Positions 9,367 through 18,552 of a stretch of 64,000 bases of DNA are shown one piece after another (positions within the stretch are counted from its first letter, which is position 1; each line of letters begins with the position of its first letter). A program made the translations under genes and the position numbers. A model generated the notes under the pieces. That model did no database searches. It was not told where the DNA came from and was given only the letters and a program-made list of their open reading frames with translations. Location: positions 1 through 64,000 of the forward strand of contig NZ_BMSK01000001.1 of NCBI RefSeq assembly GCF_014649115.1. Direction: 5' to 3'. The stretch comes from Streptomyces eurythermus (GTDB taxonomy: Bacteria; Actinomycetota; Actinomycetes; Streptomycetales; Streptomycetaceae).

Positions 9367-11357
9367 CCACGACCACCCTCGCCGTCCTCGTCCCCCTCCT
9401 GCCGTTCCTGGGCGCCGCGGCCGGCCTGCTGCTCGGCCGCACCGCCCCCGGGTTCGTCCGTCCGCTCGCCGTGCTCCCGCCGCTGGCCTCGCTGGTCCTG
9501 GCCGTGCTGGTCGCCGTGCGCCAGGGCGGCGGCACGGCCGTGGACGCCCACACCGAGCTGACGCCCACCGGGTCCGTGCCCATCGAGCTGGCCCTGCACA
9601 TCGACGGTTTCGCCGCGCTCGTCGCCGTCCTGGTCACCTGCGTCGCGGCCTGCGTGCAGATCTACTCCACCGGCTATCTGCGCGACGATCCGCGCTACCC
9701 GTCGTACGCCGCGCTCGTCTCCCTGTTCACCTCCGCGATGCTCCTGGTCGTCTACTCCGGCGACCTGATCGTGCTGCTGGTCGGCTGGGAAGTGATGGGC
9801 ATCTGCTCCTACTTCCTGGTCGGCCACTACTGGGAGACCCCCGAGGCCCGCGCCGCCTCCCTGAAGGCCTTCCTGGTCACCAAGCTCGGCGACGTGCCGT
9901 TCCTGATCGGCCTGTTCGCGCTGGCCGGCGACGCCGGGTCGTTCCGGCTCACCCGGATCCTCGGCGCCGTCACGAGCGGCGGCATCGGCCACCCGACGCT
10001 GGTGGCGCTGCTGCTGCTCGCGGGCGTCGCGGGCAAGTCGGCGCAGTTCCCGCTGCACACCTGGCTCCCGGACGCGATGGCGGGCCCGACGCCCGTCTCC
10101 GCGCTGATCCACGCCGCGACGATGGTCGCCGCCGGTGTCTACTTCATCGCCCGTCTCCTTCCGCTGTTCGAGGCGTCCCGGGCCGCGATGGTGGTCCTCG
10201 CCGTCATGGCCGCCGTCACGATGGCCGGCTCCGCCCTCGCCGCGCTCGCCCAGGACGACATCAAGCGGGTCCTCGCCTACTCGACCGTGGGCCAGCTCGG
10301 CTACATGACCGGCGCCCTCGCCGTCGGCGACCGCGGTGCCGCCGTCTTCCACCTCCTCGCGCACGGCGCCTTCAAGGCGCTGCTGTTCCTCGCGGCCGGC
10401 GTGGTCATCCACGCCGCCGGCACCAACTCGCTGGCCGCCATGTCCCGCATGCGGGGCCTCAGGGACCGCGTCCCGGACGCCTACTGGACGATGACCGTGG
10501 CACTGCTCGCGCTCGCCGCGATCCCGCCGTTCAGCGGCTTCTTCTCCAAGGAGTCCGTCCTCGGCGCCGCCGAACACGTCACCCAGGGCCACACCGGGCA
10601 CGCCCCCGGCGCGGCCGGCTGGATCGTGCTCGTCGCCGGCCTGCTCACCGCCCTGCTGACCGCCGCGTACGCCGCCCGGCTGTGGCTGCTCGCCTTCCGG
10701 GGCCGGGGCACCGAGGCCCCGGACCACGGGCGCCAGCCACTGACGATGAACGCCGTGCTCTGGGTCCTCGCGATCCCCTCCCTCGCCCTCGGCGGGCTCG
10801 CCTACCGCGTCCTGCCCGACTGGTTCGACGGCCGCGACCTGACCCCGACCCTGCTCACCTCCATCCTCGGCACGGGCCTCGCCCTGGTCGGCGGGCTGCT
10901 CACCTACGGCGCCTGGCAGCGTGGCACCGCGCTCGCCGCGCGCTCCCCGCTGGGCGCGGTCGCCGCCCATCCGGAGGCCGACGCCGGCCTGGTCGAGGCC
11001 GAGGCCATCGCCACCCACCGGCCGGCCTACGGCGACATCGCCTACGCGCCCGACCCGGCGGACCCCGGACGGCTGCTGCTCGGCCCGCTGCACCGGCCCG
11101 CCGCGGCGGGCTTCCACCTGGACGCCGTGTACGAGGCGCTGTTCGTCCGCCCGGTGCGGGCCGGGGCGAGCCTCGTGCGGTTCCTGGACCGCGAGGTCGT
11201 CGACACCTACGTGCGCGGCGCCGCCGCCCTGCCCCGGCTGCTCGGGGCCGCCGTCCGGCGTGCGCAGACCGGCAATGTGCAGACCTATGTGAGCGCGCTG
11301 CTCGCCGGCACCGTCGTCCTGGCGGTCGCCGTCCTCCTCGTCGCCACGGGAGCGTGA
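9363..11357 (+). CDS. nuoL: NADH-quinone oxidoreductase subunit L, antiporter-like
   Basis: A 664-residue polytopic protein with the antiporter-like core: [18 protein letters not shown] (channel Glu), [50 protein letters not shown] (channel Lys) and [17 protein letters not shown]. The C-terminal part carries the hydrophilic stretch and last helix expected for NuoL's lateral arm. GTG start in a GTGA overlap with nuoK. It is one of the three proton-pumping subunits and appears intact. Confidence 0.95.
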   Translation: MTTTTLAVLVPLLPFLGAAAGLLLGRTAPGFVRPLAVLPPLASLVLAVLVAVRQGGGTAVDAHTELTPTGSVPIELALHIDGFAALVAVLVTCVAACVQIYSTGYLRDDPRYPSYAALVSLFTSAMLLVVYSGDLIVLLVGWEVMGICSYFLVGHYWETPEARAASLKAFLVTKLGDVPFLIGLFALAGDAGSFRLTRILGAVTSGGIGHPTLVALLLLAGVAGKSAQFPLHTWLPDAMAGPTPVSALIHAATMVAAGVYFIARLLPLFEASRAAMVVLAVMAAVTMAGSALAALAQDDIKRVLAYSTVGQLGYMTGALAVGDRGAAVFHLLAHGAFKALLFLAAGVVIHAAGTNSLAAMSRMRGLRDRVPDAYWTMTVALLALAAIPPFSGFFSKESVLGAAEHVTQGHTGHAPGAAGWIVLVAGLLTALLTAAYAARLWLLAFRGRGTEAPDHGRQPLTMNAVLWVLAIPSLALGGLAYRVLPDWFDGRDLTPTLLTSILGTGLALVGGLLTYGAWQRGTALAARSPLGAVAAHPEADAGLVEAEAIATHRPAYGDIAYAPDPADPGRLLLGPLHRPAAAGFHLDAVYEALFVRPVRAGASLVRFLDREVVDTYVRGAAALPRLLGAAVRRAQTGNVQTYVSALLAGTVVLAVAVLLVATGA

Positions 11358-11363
11358 GCAGGC

Positions 11364-12938
11364 GTGATCGATATCAACGAGTCCGTGATGCAGTTCCTTC
11401 TGGCATTCGTCGTCGTCGGCCCGCTCCTCGGCGCCGTCGCCGCGCTCCTCCCGGCCCCGCCCGGACTGAAGGGGAAGTCGCCGGGGCAGGCCGTGCTGCG
11501 GCACGGCGTGACCGTCACCGGCGTGATCCTTCTCGCCGCGATCGTCCTCGCGCTCGGCTTCGACCACGACCATCCGTCGAAGATGCAGGCCACGACCGAC
11601 ATCAGCTGGATCCCCGCGCTCGACGTGCGGATCCACCTAGGCATCGACGGCATCTCCCTCCCCCTTCTGGTCCTGACCGCGCTGCTGACCTTCCTCTGCG
11701 CGCTCTACTCCTACTTCAAGCCGCCGGCGGGCCCGGCCCCGAAGGCGTTCGTCGCGCTCCTGCTCCTGCTCGAGTCCGGCACCCTCGCCACCTTCGCCGT
11801 GCTCGACCTGCTGCTGTTCTTCCTCGCGTTCGAGATGGTGCTCATCCCGATGTACTTCCTCATCGCCCGCTGGGGCGGTGCGGGCCGGACCCGGGCCGCG
11901 TGGAAGTTCATCCTGTTCACGCTGCTCGGCTCCGTGGTCATGCTGCTCGGCCTGCTCCTGATCGGGATCAAGGCGGGCACGTTCGACATGGTGGCACTCG
12001 CCACTGACAACGGCCGGTCGCTGGCCACATCCGTGCAGGTCATCGCCGTTCTGGCGATCGGCATCGGGCTCGCGGTGAAGACGCCGATGTGGCCGCTGCA
12101 CAGCTGGCTGCCGGACGCCCACACCGCCGCCCCGACCGTCGGCTCGGTCCTGCTGGCGGGCGTCCTGCTGAAGATGGGTACGTACGGTTTCGTCCGGATC
12201 ATCCTGCCGATCGCGCCGGACGGCTTCCACACCTTCGCGCCGTACCTCGCCGCGTTCGCCGTCGTCGGGATCGTCTACGGATCCCTGGCCTGCCTCGCCC
12301 TCGCCCGGCAGGGCGCCAAGGGCGACCTCAAGCGGCTGATCGCCTACTCCTCCGTCGGCCACATGGGCTTCGTCCTGCTCGGCATCGCCAGCACCACCCC
12401 GACCGGCGTGAACGGCGCCCTGTTCGCCAACATCGCCCACGGCCTCATCACCGGCCTGCTGTTCTTCCTGGTCGGCGCGCTGAAGGACCGCACCGGCAGC
12501 ACCGACCTCGACACCCTGGCCGAGGAGACGGGCGCCGCCCTGTACGGCAGGGCCCCGCGCCTCGGCGGCCTGCTCGCCTTCGGCGCGGTCGCCTCCCTCG
12601 GCCTGCCCGGACTCGCCGGGTTCTGGGGCGAGATGCTCGCCCTGTTCGGCTCCTTCCGGCCCGCCGCCGGCCTCAGCCGCCCGGCCTTCCTCACCTTCAT
12701 GGCGATCGGCGCGTTCGGCACCCTGCTCACGGCCGCGTACATGCTGATCGTGGTCCGCCGCGTCTGCATGGGCGGCGCGGACCGCGAGACGGCGAAGCTC
12801 GCCGACGTCCACGGCTACGAGTTCGCCGCCTGGACCCCGCTGGTCGCCCTCACCGTCCTCGCCGGACTGTGGCCGAAGGCCCTGCTCGGCCTGACCGACC
12901 CGGCCGTGCAGCAGCTCCTCGCAGGAGGCACCCGATGA
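11364..12938 (+). CDS. nuoM: NADH-quinone oxidoreductase subunit M, antiporter-like
   Basis: A 524-residue polytopic protein with NuoM marks: LGIDGISLPLLVLT, LLFFLAFEMVLIPMYFLIARWGG (channel Glu), KTPMWPLHSWLPDAHTAAPTVGSVLLAGVLLKMGTYG and GDLKRLIAYSSVGHMGFV. GTG start six bases after the nuoL stop. It is the second antiporter-like proton pump of the cluster; the channel residues I can recognise are present, so pumping capacity should be retained. Confidence 0.95.
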   Translation: MIDINESVMQFLLAFVVVGPLLGAVAALLPAPPGLKGKSPGQAVLRHGVTVTGVILLAAIVLALGFDHDHPSKMQATTDISWIPALDVRIHLGIDGISLPLLVLTALLTFLCALYSYFKPPAGPAPKAFVALLLLLESGTLATFAVLDLLLFFLAFEMVLIPMYFLIARWGGAGRTRAAWKFILFTLLGSVVMLLGLLLIGIKAGTFDMVALATDNGRSLATSVQVIAVLAIGIGLAVKTPMWPLHSWLPDAHTAAPTVGSVLLAGVLLKMGTYGFVRIILPIAPDGFHTFAPYLAAFAVVGIVYGSLACLALARQGAKGDLKRLIAYSSVGHMGFVLLGIASTTPTGVNGALFANIAHGLITGLLFFLVGALKDRTGSTDLDTLAEETGAALYGRAPRLGGLLAFGAVASLGLPGLAGFWGEMLALFGSFRPAAGLSRPAFLTFMAIGAFGTLLTAAYMLIVVRRVCMGGADRETAKLADVHGYEFAAWTPLVALTVLAGLWPKALLGLTDPAVQQLLAGGTR

Positions 12939-14452
12939 GCGCCCAGCCGCTTGCCGAGTCGCTGGTCCAGTCCGTCGACTGGCTCGCGATCGCCCCGCCC
13001 ACCCTCGCGGCCGTCGTCGCGCTCGCCGTCCTCGTCGCCGACCTGTTCGTGCCCGAGCCCCGCAAGGCCGTGCTCGGCTGGGTCTCGGTCGCCGGGCTCG
13101 CCGCGGCGACCGCGCTGCTGCTGCCCCTCCTGGACGGCGACCGTGCCACCTTCTGCACCGACGCGCCCGCGCGCGCGTGCAGCTACACCGCCGACCACTT
13201 CACCCTCGTCATCCAGTTCCTGGTGCTCGGCGGCGCCTTGCTCGCGGCCCTGCTGTCCGTCACCCACCTGGACGACGAGCGGCGGCGCGTCCCGGCGGGC
13301 GAGTTCTGGTTCCTGCTGCTGTCCTCCGCGGCCGGCGCCGCCCTGCTGCCCGCCTCCCGCGACCTGGCCACGCTGATCGTCGCCCTGGAGGTCGCCTCCC
13401 TGCCCGCGTTCGCCCTCGTCGGCATCCGGCACGGCGACAAGCGGTCCTCGGAGGCCGCGCTGAAGTTCTTCCTGTCCTCGGTCACCGCCACCGCGGTCAG
13501 CCTGATGGGCATCAGCTTCGTCTACGCCTCCACCGGCACGCTGTACCTCACCCAGGTCGCCCAGCGCCTGACGCACGTCGACGGGCAACTGCACACCCTC
13601 GTCCAGGCCGGTGTCGTCCTCACCCTCGTCGGCTTCGCCTTCAAGACGGCCGCCGCGCCGTTCCACTTCTGGGTGCCCGACACCTACGTGGGCGCGCCCC
13701 TGCCCGTCGCCGCCTATCTGTCGGTCGTCGGCAAGGCGGTCGGCTTCTCCGGCCTGATCCTCGTCACCGTCGTCGCCTTCCCGTCGTACGCCGACGTCTG
13801 GGGGCCCGCGCTCGCCGTCCTGGCCGCCCTCACCATGACCGCCGGCAACGTCGCCGCCCTGCGCCAGCGGGCCACGCGCGCGTACAGCGCGGTACGGCTG
13901 CTCGCCTGGTCCTCCGTCGGCCAGGCCGGCTATCTGCTGGTGCCGATCGCCGCCGCCGGATACACCAAGGACGCCGAGCGGGCGATCGGCTCCACCGTCG
14001 CGTACGCCCTGATGTACGCCGCCGTGAACCTCGGCGCCTTCGCCGTGGCCGCCCTGGTGGGCCGCGGCCGGACGCTGAACCGGATCGCCGACTACCGGGG
14101 CCTGTACGCCACCAACCCGCTCAGCGCGCTGCTGCTGGCCTTCTTCCTGCTGTGCCTGGCCGGGCTGCCGCCGGGCGTCATCGGCCTGTTCGCCAAGGTC
14201 ACCGTGTTCTCGGCGGCCGTCGACGCGGGCCTGGGCTGGCTCGCCGTCGTCATGGCCGTCAACGTCGTGATCGCCCTCTTCTACTACCTCCAGTGGACGG
14301 CCCTGCTGTTCCGCGCCCCCGAGGGCGAGCCCGTCCGGCACCGGGTCCCGGCCCCCCTCACGGCCGCGCTCGCCCTCACCGGAATCCTCGGCGTCGCCCT
14401 GTCCGGAGCGCCCCAGCTGGTCCTGCGTTTCGCGGCCGGCGGACTGTTCTAG
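12935..14452 (+). CDS. nuoN: NADH-quinone oxidoreductase subunit N, antiporter-like
   Basis: A 505-residue polytopic protein with the NuoN features LIVALEVASLPAFALVGIRHGDKRSSEAALKFFL, FKTAAAPFHFWVPDTYVGAPLPVAAYLSVVGKAVGF and AYSAVRLLAWSSVGQAGYLLVPIAA. It starts in an ATGA overlap with nuoM after GGAGG. It closes the nuo cluster; a GC-rich inverted repeat follows the stop. The cluster therefore encodes all seven membrane subunits (A, H, J, K, L, M, N) but only three peripheral ones (B, C, I). Confidence 0.95.
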   Translation: MSAQPLAESLVQSVDWLAIAPPTLAAVVALAVLVADLFVPEPRKAVLGWVSVAGLAAATALLLPLLDGDRATFCTDAPARACSYTADHFTLVIQFLVLGGALLAALLSVTHLDDERRRVPAGEFWFLLLSSAAGAALLPASRDLATLIVALEVASLPAFALVGIRHGDKRSSEAALKFFLSSVTATAVSLMGISFVYASTGTLYLTQVAQRLTHVDGQLHTLVQAGVVLTLVGFAFKTAAAPFHFWVPDTYVGAPLPVAAYLSVVGKAVGFSGLILVTVVAFPSYADVWGPALAVLAALTMTAGNVAALRQRATRAYSAVRLLAWSSVGQAGYLLVPIAAAGYTKDAERAIGSTVAYALMYAAVNLGAFAVAALVGRGRTLNRIADYRGLYATNPLSALLLAFFLLCLAGLPPGVIGLFAKVTVFSAAVDAGLGWLAVVMAVNVVIALFYYLQWTALLFRAPEGEPVRHRVPAPLTAALALTGILGVALSGAPQLVLRFAAGGLF

Positions 14453-14460
14453 GAGTCGGC

Positions 14461-14497
14461 ACGCGCGCGTGGGGCACCCGTCGCACCCCGCGCGCGT
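14461..14497 (+). terminator. Probable terminator after nuoN
   Basis: An inverted repeat pairs ACGCGCGC with GCGCGCGT, extended inside by GGGG/CCCC, starting eight bases after the nuoN stop. No T-run follows. Confidence 0.45.
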
Positions 14498-14643
14498 ACG
14501 GCCGTAAGGGCACGTCATCCGCCCCGGCCGGGGCGGGCGGCCGCGGGCACGCGGGAACTCGTGGGCCCCGCCTCGCGTTGTCGGAAGCGGGAGGGTCCAC
14601 TGGATCGGAGTGATCCCCAGCAGCACGACTTGGAGGGCGCACC

Positions 14644-15504
14644 GTGCACCGCCGGCACAACGGGCTCAGGACGGCCGTACTCCTCGGAGGGCTGTCCGCG
14701 CTCATCATCGTCATCGGAGGCTTCTTCGGCCGCACCGGGCTGATCGTCGCCGTCCTGGTCGCCCTGGGCACGAACGCGTACGCGTACTGGAACAGCGACA
14801 AGCTCGCGCTGCGCGCGATGCGCGCCCGCCCGGTCAGCGAGTTCGAGGCCCCGGCGCTGTACCGGATGGTGCGGGAGCTGTCCACGCAGGCCCGCCAGCC
14901 CATGCCCCGGCTGTACATCTCGCCGACGGAGGCCCCGAACGCCTTCGCCACCGGCCGCAACCCGCGCAACGCGGCCGTGTGCTGCACCGAGGGCATCCTG
15001 CGCCTGCTGGACGAGCGCGAGCTGCGCGGTGTCATCGGCCACGAGCTGAGCCACGTCTACAACCGGGACATCCTCATCTCCTCGGTCGCCGGCGCGCTCG
15101 CCTCCGTGATCATGTTCCTGGTGAACTTCGCCTGGCTGATCCCGGTCGGCCGCTCGGACGACGACGAGGGGCCCGGCCTGTTCGGCATGCTGCTGATCAT
15201 GATCCTGGGCCCGCTCGCCGCCTCCCTGATCCAGCTCGCCATCAGCCGCTCCCGGGAGTACGAGGCGGACGCCTCCGGCGCCCACCTCACCGGCGACCCG
15301 CTCGCCCTCGCCGGCGCCCTGCGCAAGCTGGAGACGGGCACCAAGCAGCTTCCGCTGCCCCCCGAGCCCCGGATCGAGACGGCGAGCCACATGATGATCG
15401 CCAACCCCTTCCGCCCGGGCCAGGGGATGTCCAAGATGTTCTCCACGCACCCGCCGATGGCGGAGCGCATCGCCCGCCTCGAAAGGATGGCAGGACAACA
15501 GTGA
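14644..15504 (+). CDS. htpX: HtpX-type membrane zinc metalloprotease
   Basis: A 286-residue M48 peptidase with two N-terminal hydrophobic segments, the zinc-binding motif [11 protein letters not shown] (HExxH), further hydrophobic segments at about 150-205, and the third ligand region [13 protein letters not shown]. HtpX is a cytoplasmic-facing membrane protease that degrades misfolded membrane proteins. The GTG at 14644 follows GGAGGGCG. The stop overlaps the GTG of the YccF gene by four bases, so the two are translationally coupled. Confidence 0.92.
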   Translation: MHRRHNGLRTAVLLGGLSALIIVIGGFFGRTGLIVAVLVALGTNAYAYWNSDKLALRAMRARPVSEFEAPALYRMVRELSTQARQPMPRLYISPTEAPNAFATGRNPRNAAVCCTEGILRLLDERELRGVIGHELSHVYNRDILISSVAGALASVIMFLVNFAWLIPVGRSDDDEGPGLFGMLLIMILGPLAASLIQLAISRSREYEADASGAHLTGDPLALAGALRKLETGTKQLPLPPEPRIETASHMMIANPFRPGQGMSKMFSTHPPMAERIARLERMAGQQ

Positions 15505-15893
15505 AGACGATCCTGAACGTCATCTGGCTCGTCCTGTCCGGTTTCTGGCTGTTCCTCGGGTACCTCTTCGCCGGCGTCCTGCTGTGTATCACGGTCATCG
15601 GCATCCCCTTCGGGATCGCCGCCTTCCGCATCGGCGCCTACGCCCTGTGGCCCTTCGGGCACACCACGGTCGAGCGGCGCGACGCGGGCGCGCCCTCCTG
15701 CGTGGGCAACGTGCTGTGGCTGATCCTGGCCGGCTGGTGGCTGGCGCTCGCCCACATCGTCACCGGCGTCCTGCTGTGCGTCACGGTCATCGGCATCCCG
15801 TTCGGCATCGCCAACTTCAAGCTGATACCGGTCTCCCTGCTGCCGCTGGGCCGCGAGATCGTGCCCACCGACCGGCCGTTCGCCGCCCGCTGA
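15501..15893 (+). CDS. YccF-domain inner membrane protein
   Basis: A 130-residue protein made of two similar halves, each with a hydrophobic helix pair ending in the repeated [15 protein letters not shown] motif ([25 protein letters not shown] and [25 protein letters not shown]). This two-repeat pattern is that of the YccF family of small membrane proteins of unknown function. The GTG start overlaps the htpX stop, which suggests a shared role in membrane upkeep. Confidence 0.85.
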   Translation: MKTILNVIWLVLSGFWLFLGYLFAGVLLCITVIGIPFGIAAFRIGAYALWPFGHTTVERRDAGAPSCVGNVLWLILAGWWLALAHIVTGVLLCVTVIGIPFGIANFKLIPVSLLPLGREIVPTDRPFAAR

Positions 15894-15908
15894 CCGCCTG
15901 GAGGGGCC

Positions 15909-17162
15909 TCAGGTCCCGCGCCGGCCCGCCCGCCACCGCCGTACGCCGTAGACCGCCACGCCCAGCGCGAGCACGCCCGCGCCGGCGGCCACCGAGACCG
16001 GCGGCAGCGCCGACGCCAGCGCGGCGCAGCCCAGCAGGCCCACCGCGGGCACCACACGGGCGCGCGGGGCCGCGCTCAGCGTCCAGGCCGAGGCGTTGGC
16101 GACGGCGTAGTAGGCGAGCACGCCGAAGGACGAGAAACCGATCGCGCCGCGCACGTCCACCGTCGCGGCCAGCACGGCGACCACCGCGCCCACCGCCGCC
16201 TCCGCCCGGTGCGGCACCCGGAACCGCGGGTGCACGGCCGCCAGCGCGCCCGGCAGATGCCCGTCGCGGGCCATGGCGAGCGTCGTACGGGACACGCCGA
16301 GGATCAGCGCCAGCAGCGAGCCCAGCGCCGCCACCGCCGCCCCCGCCCGCACCACGGGCACCAGACCCGGCGCCCCGGCCGCCCGCACCGCGTCGGCCAG
16401 CGGCGCCGCCGCGTGCCCGAGCCGGTCCGCGCCGAGCACGCCGAGCACCGAGGCGGCCACGGCCGCGTACACCACCAGGGCGATCCCCAGCGCCAGCGGA
16501 ACGGCCCTCGGGATCGTGCGCGCCGGGTCGCGCACCTCCTCCCCGAGGGTGGCGATCCGCGCGTACCCGGCGAACGCGAAGAACAGCAGCCCGGCCGCCT
16601 GGAGCACCCCGCCCGGGCCCGCCGGCGGGTCGCCGCCCAGCCGCCCGGCGTCCACCCGGCCCGAGGCCAGGCACACCACGACCACGGCGGCGAGCACGGC
16701 CAGGACGACGGCCACGATGCCCCGCGTCAGCCACGCCGACTTCTGGATCCCGCCGTAGTTCACGGCGGTCAGCGCCAGCACGGCGGCGACCGCCACCGCG
16801 TGCGCCTGCCCCGGCCACACGTACGTGCCCACGGTGAGCGCCATGGCCGCGCAGGAGGCCGTCTTGCCGACGACGAAGGCCCAGCCGGCCAGATACCCCC
16901 AGAAGGCGCCCAGCCGCTCCCTGCCGTACACGTAGGTGCCGCCGGAGGCCGGATAGCGGGCGGCCAGCCGGGCGGAGGACAGCGCGTTGCAGTAGGCCAC
17001 CACGGCGGCGAGGGCGAGCCCTTGGAGCAGCCCGGACCCGGCCGCCCGCGCGGCGGGGCCCGGCGCGGCGAACACCCCGGCGCCGACCATCGCCCCCAGG
17101 CCCACGACCACGGCGTCCCGCAGGCCCAGACCGCGGCGCAGACCGGCATCCGTACGTGTCAT
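15909..17162 (-). CDS. APC-family amino acid permease
   Basis: A 417-residue polytopic protein with about 12 hydrophobic segments. The first helix carries GLRDAVVVGLGAMVGAGVFAAPG, the unwound substrate-binding helix of APC transporters, and the YPASGGTYVYGRERLG and FFAFAGYARIATLGEEVRDPARTIPRA segments are also typical. It likely imports an amino acid or amine by cation symport; the substrate cannot be told. ATG start at 17162, with the sequence MTRTDAGLRRGLGLRDAV. It converges on the yccF-like gene with only 15 bases between stops. Confidence 0.88.
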   Translation of the reverse strand: MTRTDAGLRRGLGLRDAVVVGLGAMVGAGVFAAPGPAARAAGSGLLQGLALAAVVAYCNALSSARLAARYPASGGTYVYGRERLGAFWGYLAGWAFVVGKTASCAAMALTVGTYVWPGQAHAVAVAAVLALTAVNYGGIQKSAWLTRGIVAVVLAVLAAVVVVCLASGRVDAGRLGGDPPAGPGGVLQAAGLLFFAFAGYARIATLGEEVRDPARTIPRAVPLALGIALVVYAAVAASVLGVLGADRLGHAAAPLADAVRAAGAPGLVPVVRAGAAVAALGSLLALILGVSRTTLAMARDGHLPGALAAVHPRFRVPHRAEAAVGAVVAVLAATVDVRGAIGFSSFGVLAYYAVANASAWTLSAAPRARVVPAVGLLGCAALASALPPVSVAAGAGVLALGVAVYGVRRWRAGRRGT

Positions 17163-17319
17163 GCGCCGCACCCTACTGAGCGCGGCAACCGGTGGACGGC
17201 CCGCCGGCGTCTTCCTTCTCGACACGGCACGAACACGCGCACGTGCCGGGCACCGGGCCCACGGCGGAAAACCGGGGCACGGACGGCGCGGACACGGCGC
17301 GGGAGGGCAGGTTCACGGC

Positions 17320-17586
17320 ATGGGCATCATCAGCTGGATCATCCTGGGACTGCTGGCCGGAGCCATCGCCAAGCTCCTGCTGCCGGGCCGCGACCCCGGC
17401 GGCTTCATCGGCACGACCCTCATCGGCATCGCGGGCGCGTTCCTCGGCGGCTGGATCTCCGCGCGCTGGCTGGACCACCCGGTCAGCAAGCACTTCTACG
17501 ACGGCGCGACCTGGGCGGCGGCCATCGGCGGCTCCCTGGTGCTGCTGATCCTCTACCGCATCCTGTTCGGCAACTCACGGGACTGA
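17320..17586 (+). CDS. GlsB/YeaQ/YmgE-family small membrane protein
   Basis: An 88-residue protein with three hydrophobic segments and the family pattern GIISWIILGLLAGAIAKLLLPGRDPGGFIGTTLIGIAGAFLGGWI. These transglycosylase-associated proteins are small stress-linked membrane proteins without a known reaction. The ATG follows a GGGAGGG site. It is divergent from the permease gene and ends at a strong bidirectional terminator shared with yajQ. Confidence 0.88.
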   Translation: MGIISWIILGLLAGAIAKLLLPGRDPGGFIGTTLIGIAGAFLGGWISARWLDHPVSKHFYDGATWAAAIGGSLVLLILYRILFGNSRD

Positions 17587-17634
17587 TTCGGCGGCTGACG
17601 CGGCCGAGCGCGGCCGGAGACGGTCCGGGCGGTA

Positions 17635-17672
17635 CGGAAAGGGCGGGTGCCCCACGGCACCCGCCCTTTCCG
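17635..17672. terminator. Bidirectional terminator between converging genes
   Basis: A perfect 17-bp inverted repeat with a four-base CCAC loop, A-rich on the left and T-rich on the right (GGAAAGGG ... CCCTTTCC). It sits between the converging GlsB-like and yajQ genes and can serve both. Confidence 0.8.
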
Positions 17673-17684
17673 TGTTCCGTGCGC

Positions 17685-18176
17685 CTAGCGGTAGTTCACG
17701 AACTGCAGCGCGAAGTCGAAGTCCTTGCCCTTCAGGAGGGCGATCACGGTCTGGAGGTCGTCGCGGCTCTTGGAGCTGACGCGCAGCTCGTCACCCTGGA
17801 CCTGCGCCTTGACGCCCTTGGGGCCCTCATCACGGATGATCTTCGCCACCTTCTTGGCGTTCTCCTGGGAGATGCCCTCCTGGATCGAGGCGAAGAGCTT
17901 GTACTCCTTGCCGGAGAGCTGAGGCTCGCCCGCCTCCAGCGCCTTCAGCGAGATGCCCCGCTTGATGAGCTTGGACTCGAAGACGTCGAGGACGGCCTTC
18001 ACCCGGTCCTCGGAGTTCGCCTCCATAAGGATCTTGTCTTCACCGGACCACTTGATCGAAGCCCCCACGCCCTTGAAGTCGTAGCGCTGTGAGATCTCCT
18101 TGGCGGTCTGGTTGAGGGCGTTGTCGACCTCCTGCCGCTCGACCTTCGAGACGATGTCGAAACTGGAGTCGGCCAT
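17685..18176 (-). CDS. yajQ: YajQ-family nucleotide-binding protein
   Basis: A 163-residue protein ([21 protein letters not shown]...) that matches the YajQ family over its full length, including FDFKGV-like [13 protein letters not shown], the [12 protein letters not shown] segment and the C-terminal [16 protein letters not shown]. Family members are cytoplasmic double-ferredoxin-fold proteins; some bind cyclic di-GMP (XC_3703 of Xanthomonas). Whether this one does is not known. The ATG at 18176 is clear. It lies next to tRNA-Tyr, the gene order seen beside the SLP1 site in S. coelicolor. Confidence 0.92.
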   Translation of the reverse strand: MADSSFDIVSKVERQEVDNALNQTAKEISQRYDFKGVGASIKWSGEDKILMEANSEDRVKAVLDVFESKLIKRGISLKALEAGEPQLSGKEYKLFASIQEGISQENAKKVAKIIRDEGPKGVKAQVQGDELRVSSKSRDDLQTVIALLKGKDFDFALQFVNYR

Positions 18177-18402
18177 GTCCTGTGGCTCCTTGGTATCGGG
18201 GTGTGTACGGGGTGGGTGCCGGCGCGCGGCGGCGACCGCCGGGCCCGGTGGAGCACCGGGCCGCATCCGCACCAGCCTAGCCACCCCGCGCCCCCAGATG
18301 CGGAGATCAACCGGGTGGCGAAGCACCCCCGTGCATCGGGTATTGTTTACGTCGTTGCCGGGGAACACCGCCGAAAGCGGGGTTCGAACGGCAGCGATAC
18401 CC

Positions 18403-18484
18403 GGCGGTGTGCCCGAGCGGCCAAAGGGAGCAGACTGTAAATCTGCCGGCTCAGCCTTCCCAGGTTCGAATCCTGGCGCCGCCA
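18403..18484 (+). tRNA. tRNA-Tyr (GTA)
   Basis: An 82-base type II tRNA with a long variable arm. The acceptor stem pairs GGCGGTG with CGCCGCC (one G-U pair), the anticodon GTA is at 18437-18439, the T-loop is GGTTCGAATCC, and the discriminator base is A. No CCA is encoded. The tRNA-Tyr gene is the known chromosomal integration target of SLP1; no integrase or second att copy lies downstream, so the site is unoccupied. Confidence 0.96.
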
Positions 18485-18492
18485 CACGGGAA

Positions 18493-18535
18493 CGAGAGCC
18501 CCGTGATCTGCGATACGCAGATCACGGGGCTCTCG
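18493..18535. terminator. Strong terminator after tRNA-Tyr
   Basis: A perfect 20-bp inverted repeat with a three-base loop lies nine bases after tRNA-Tyr and 18 bases from the end of the converging phosphatase gene. It can terminate both. Confidence 0.82.
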
Positions 18536-18552
18536 TCGTATGCGTACGCGGG

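Noticed and set aside
9174..11636. An 820-codon minus-strand frame opposite nuoL.
   Set aside because: It is rich in Asp, Gly, Glu and Arg without any domain and mirrors the nuoL coding strand.
17225..17248. Inverted repeat CGGCACG...CGTGCCG in the gap between the permease and the GlsB-like gene.
   Set aside because: The stem is short and the region is GC-rich, so chance is likely. It may still be an operator but I have no support.
18493..18535. The long inverted repeat after tRNA-Tyr as a mobile element end.
   Set aside because: It is a compact 20-bp hairpin with a three-base loop between two converging transcription units, as expected for a terminator; no transposase is nearby.
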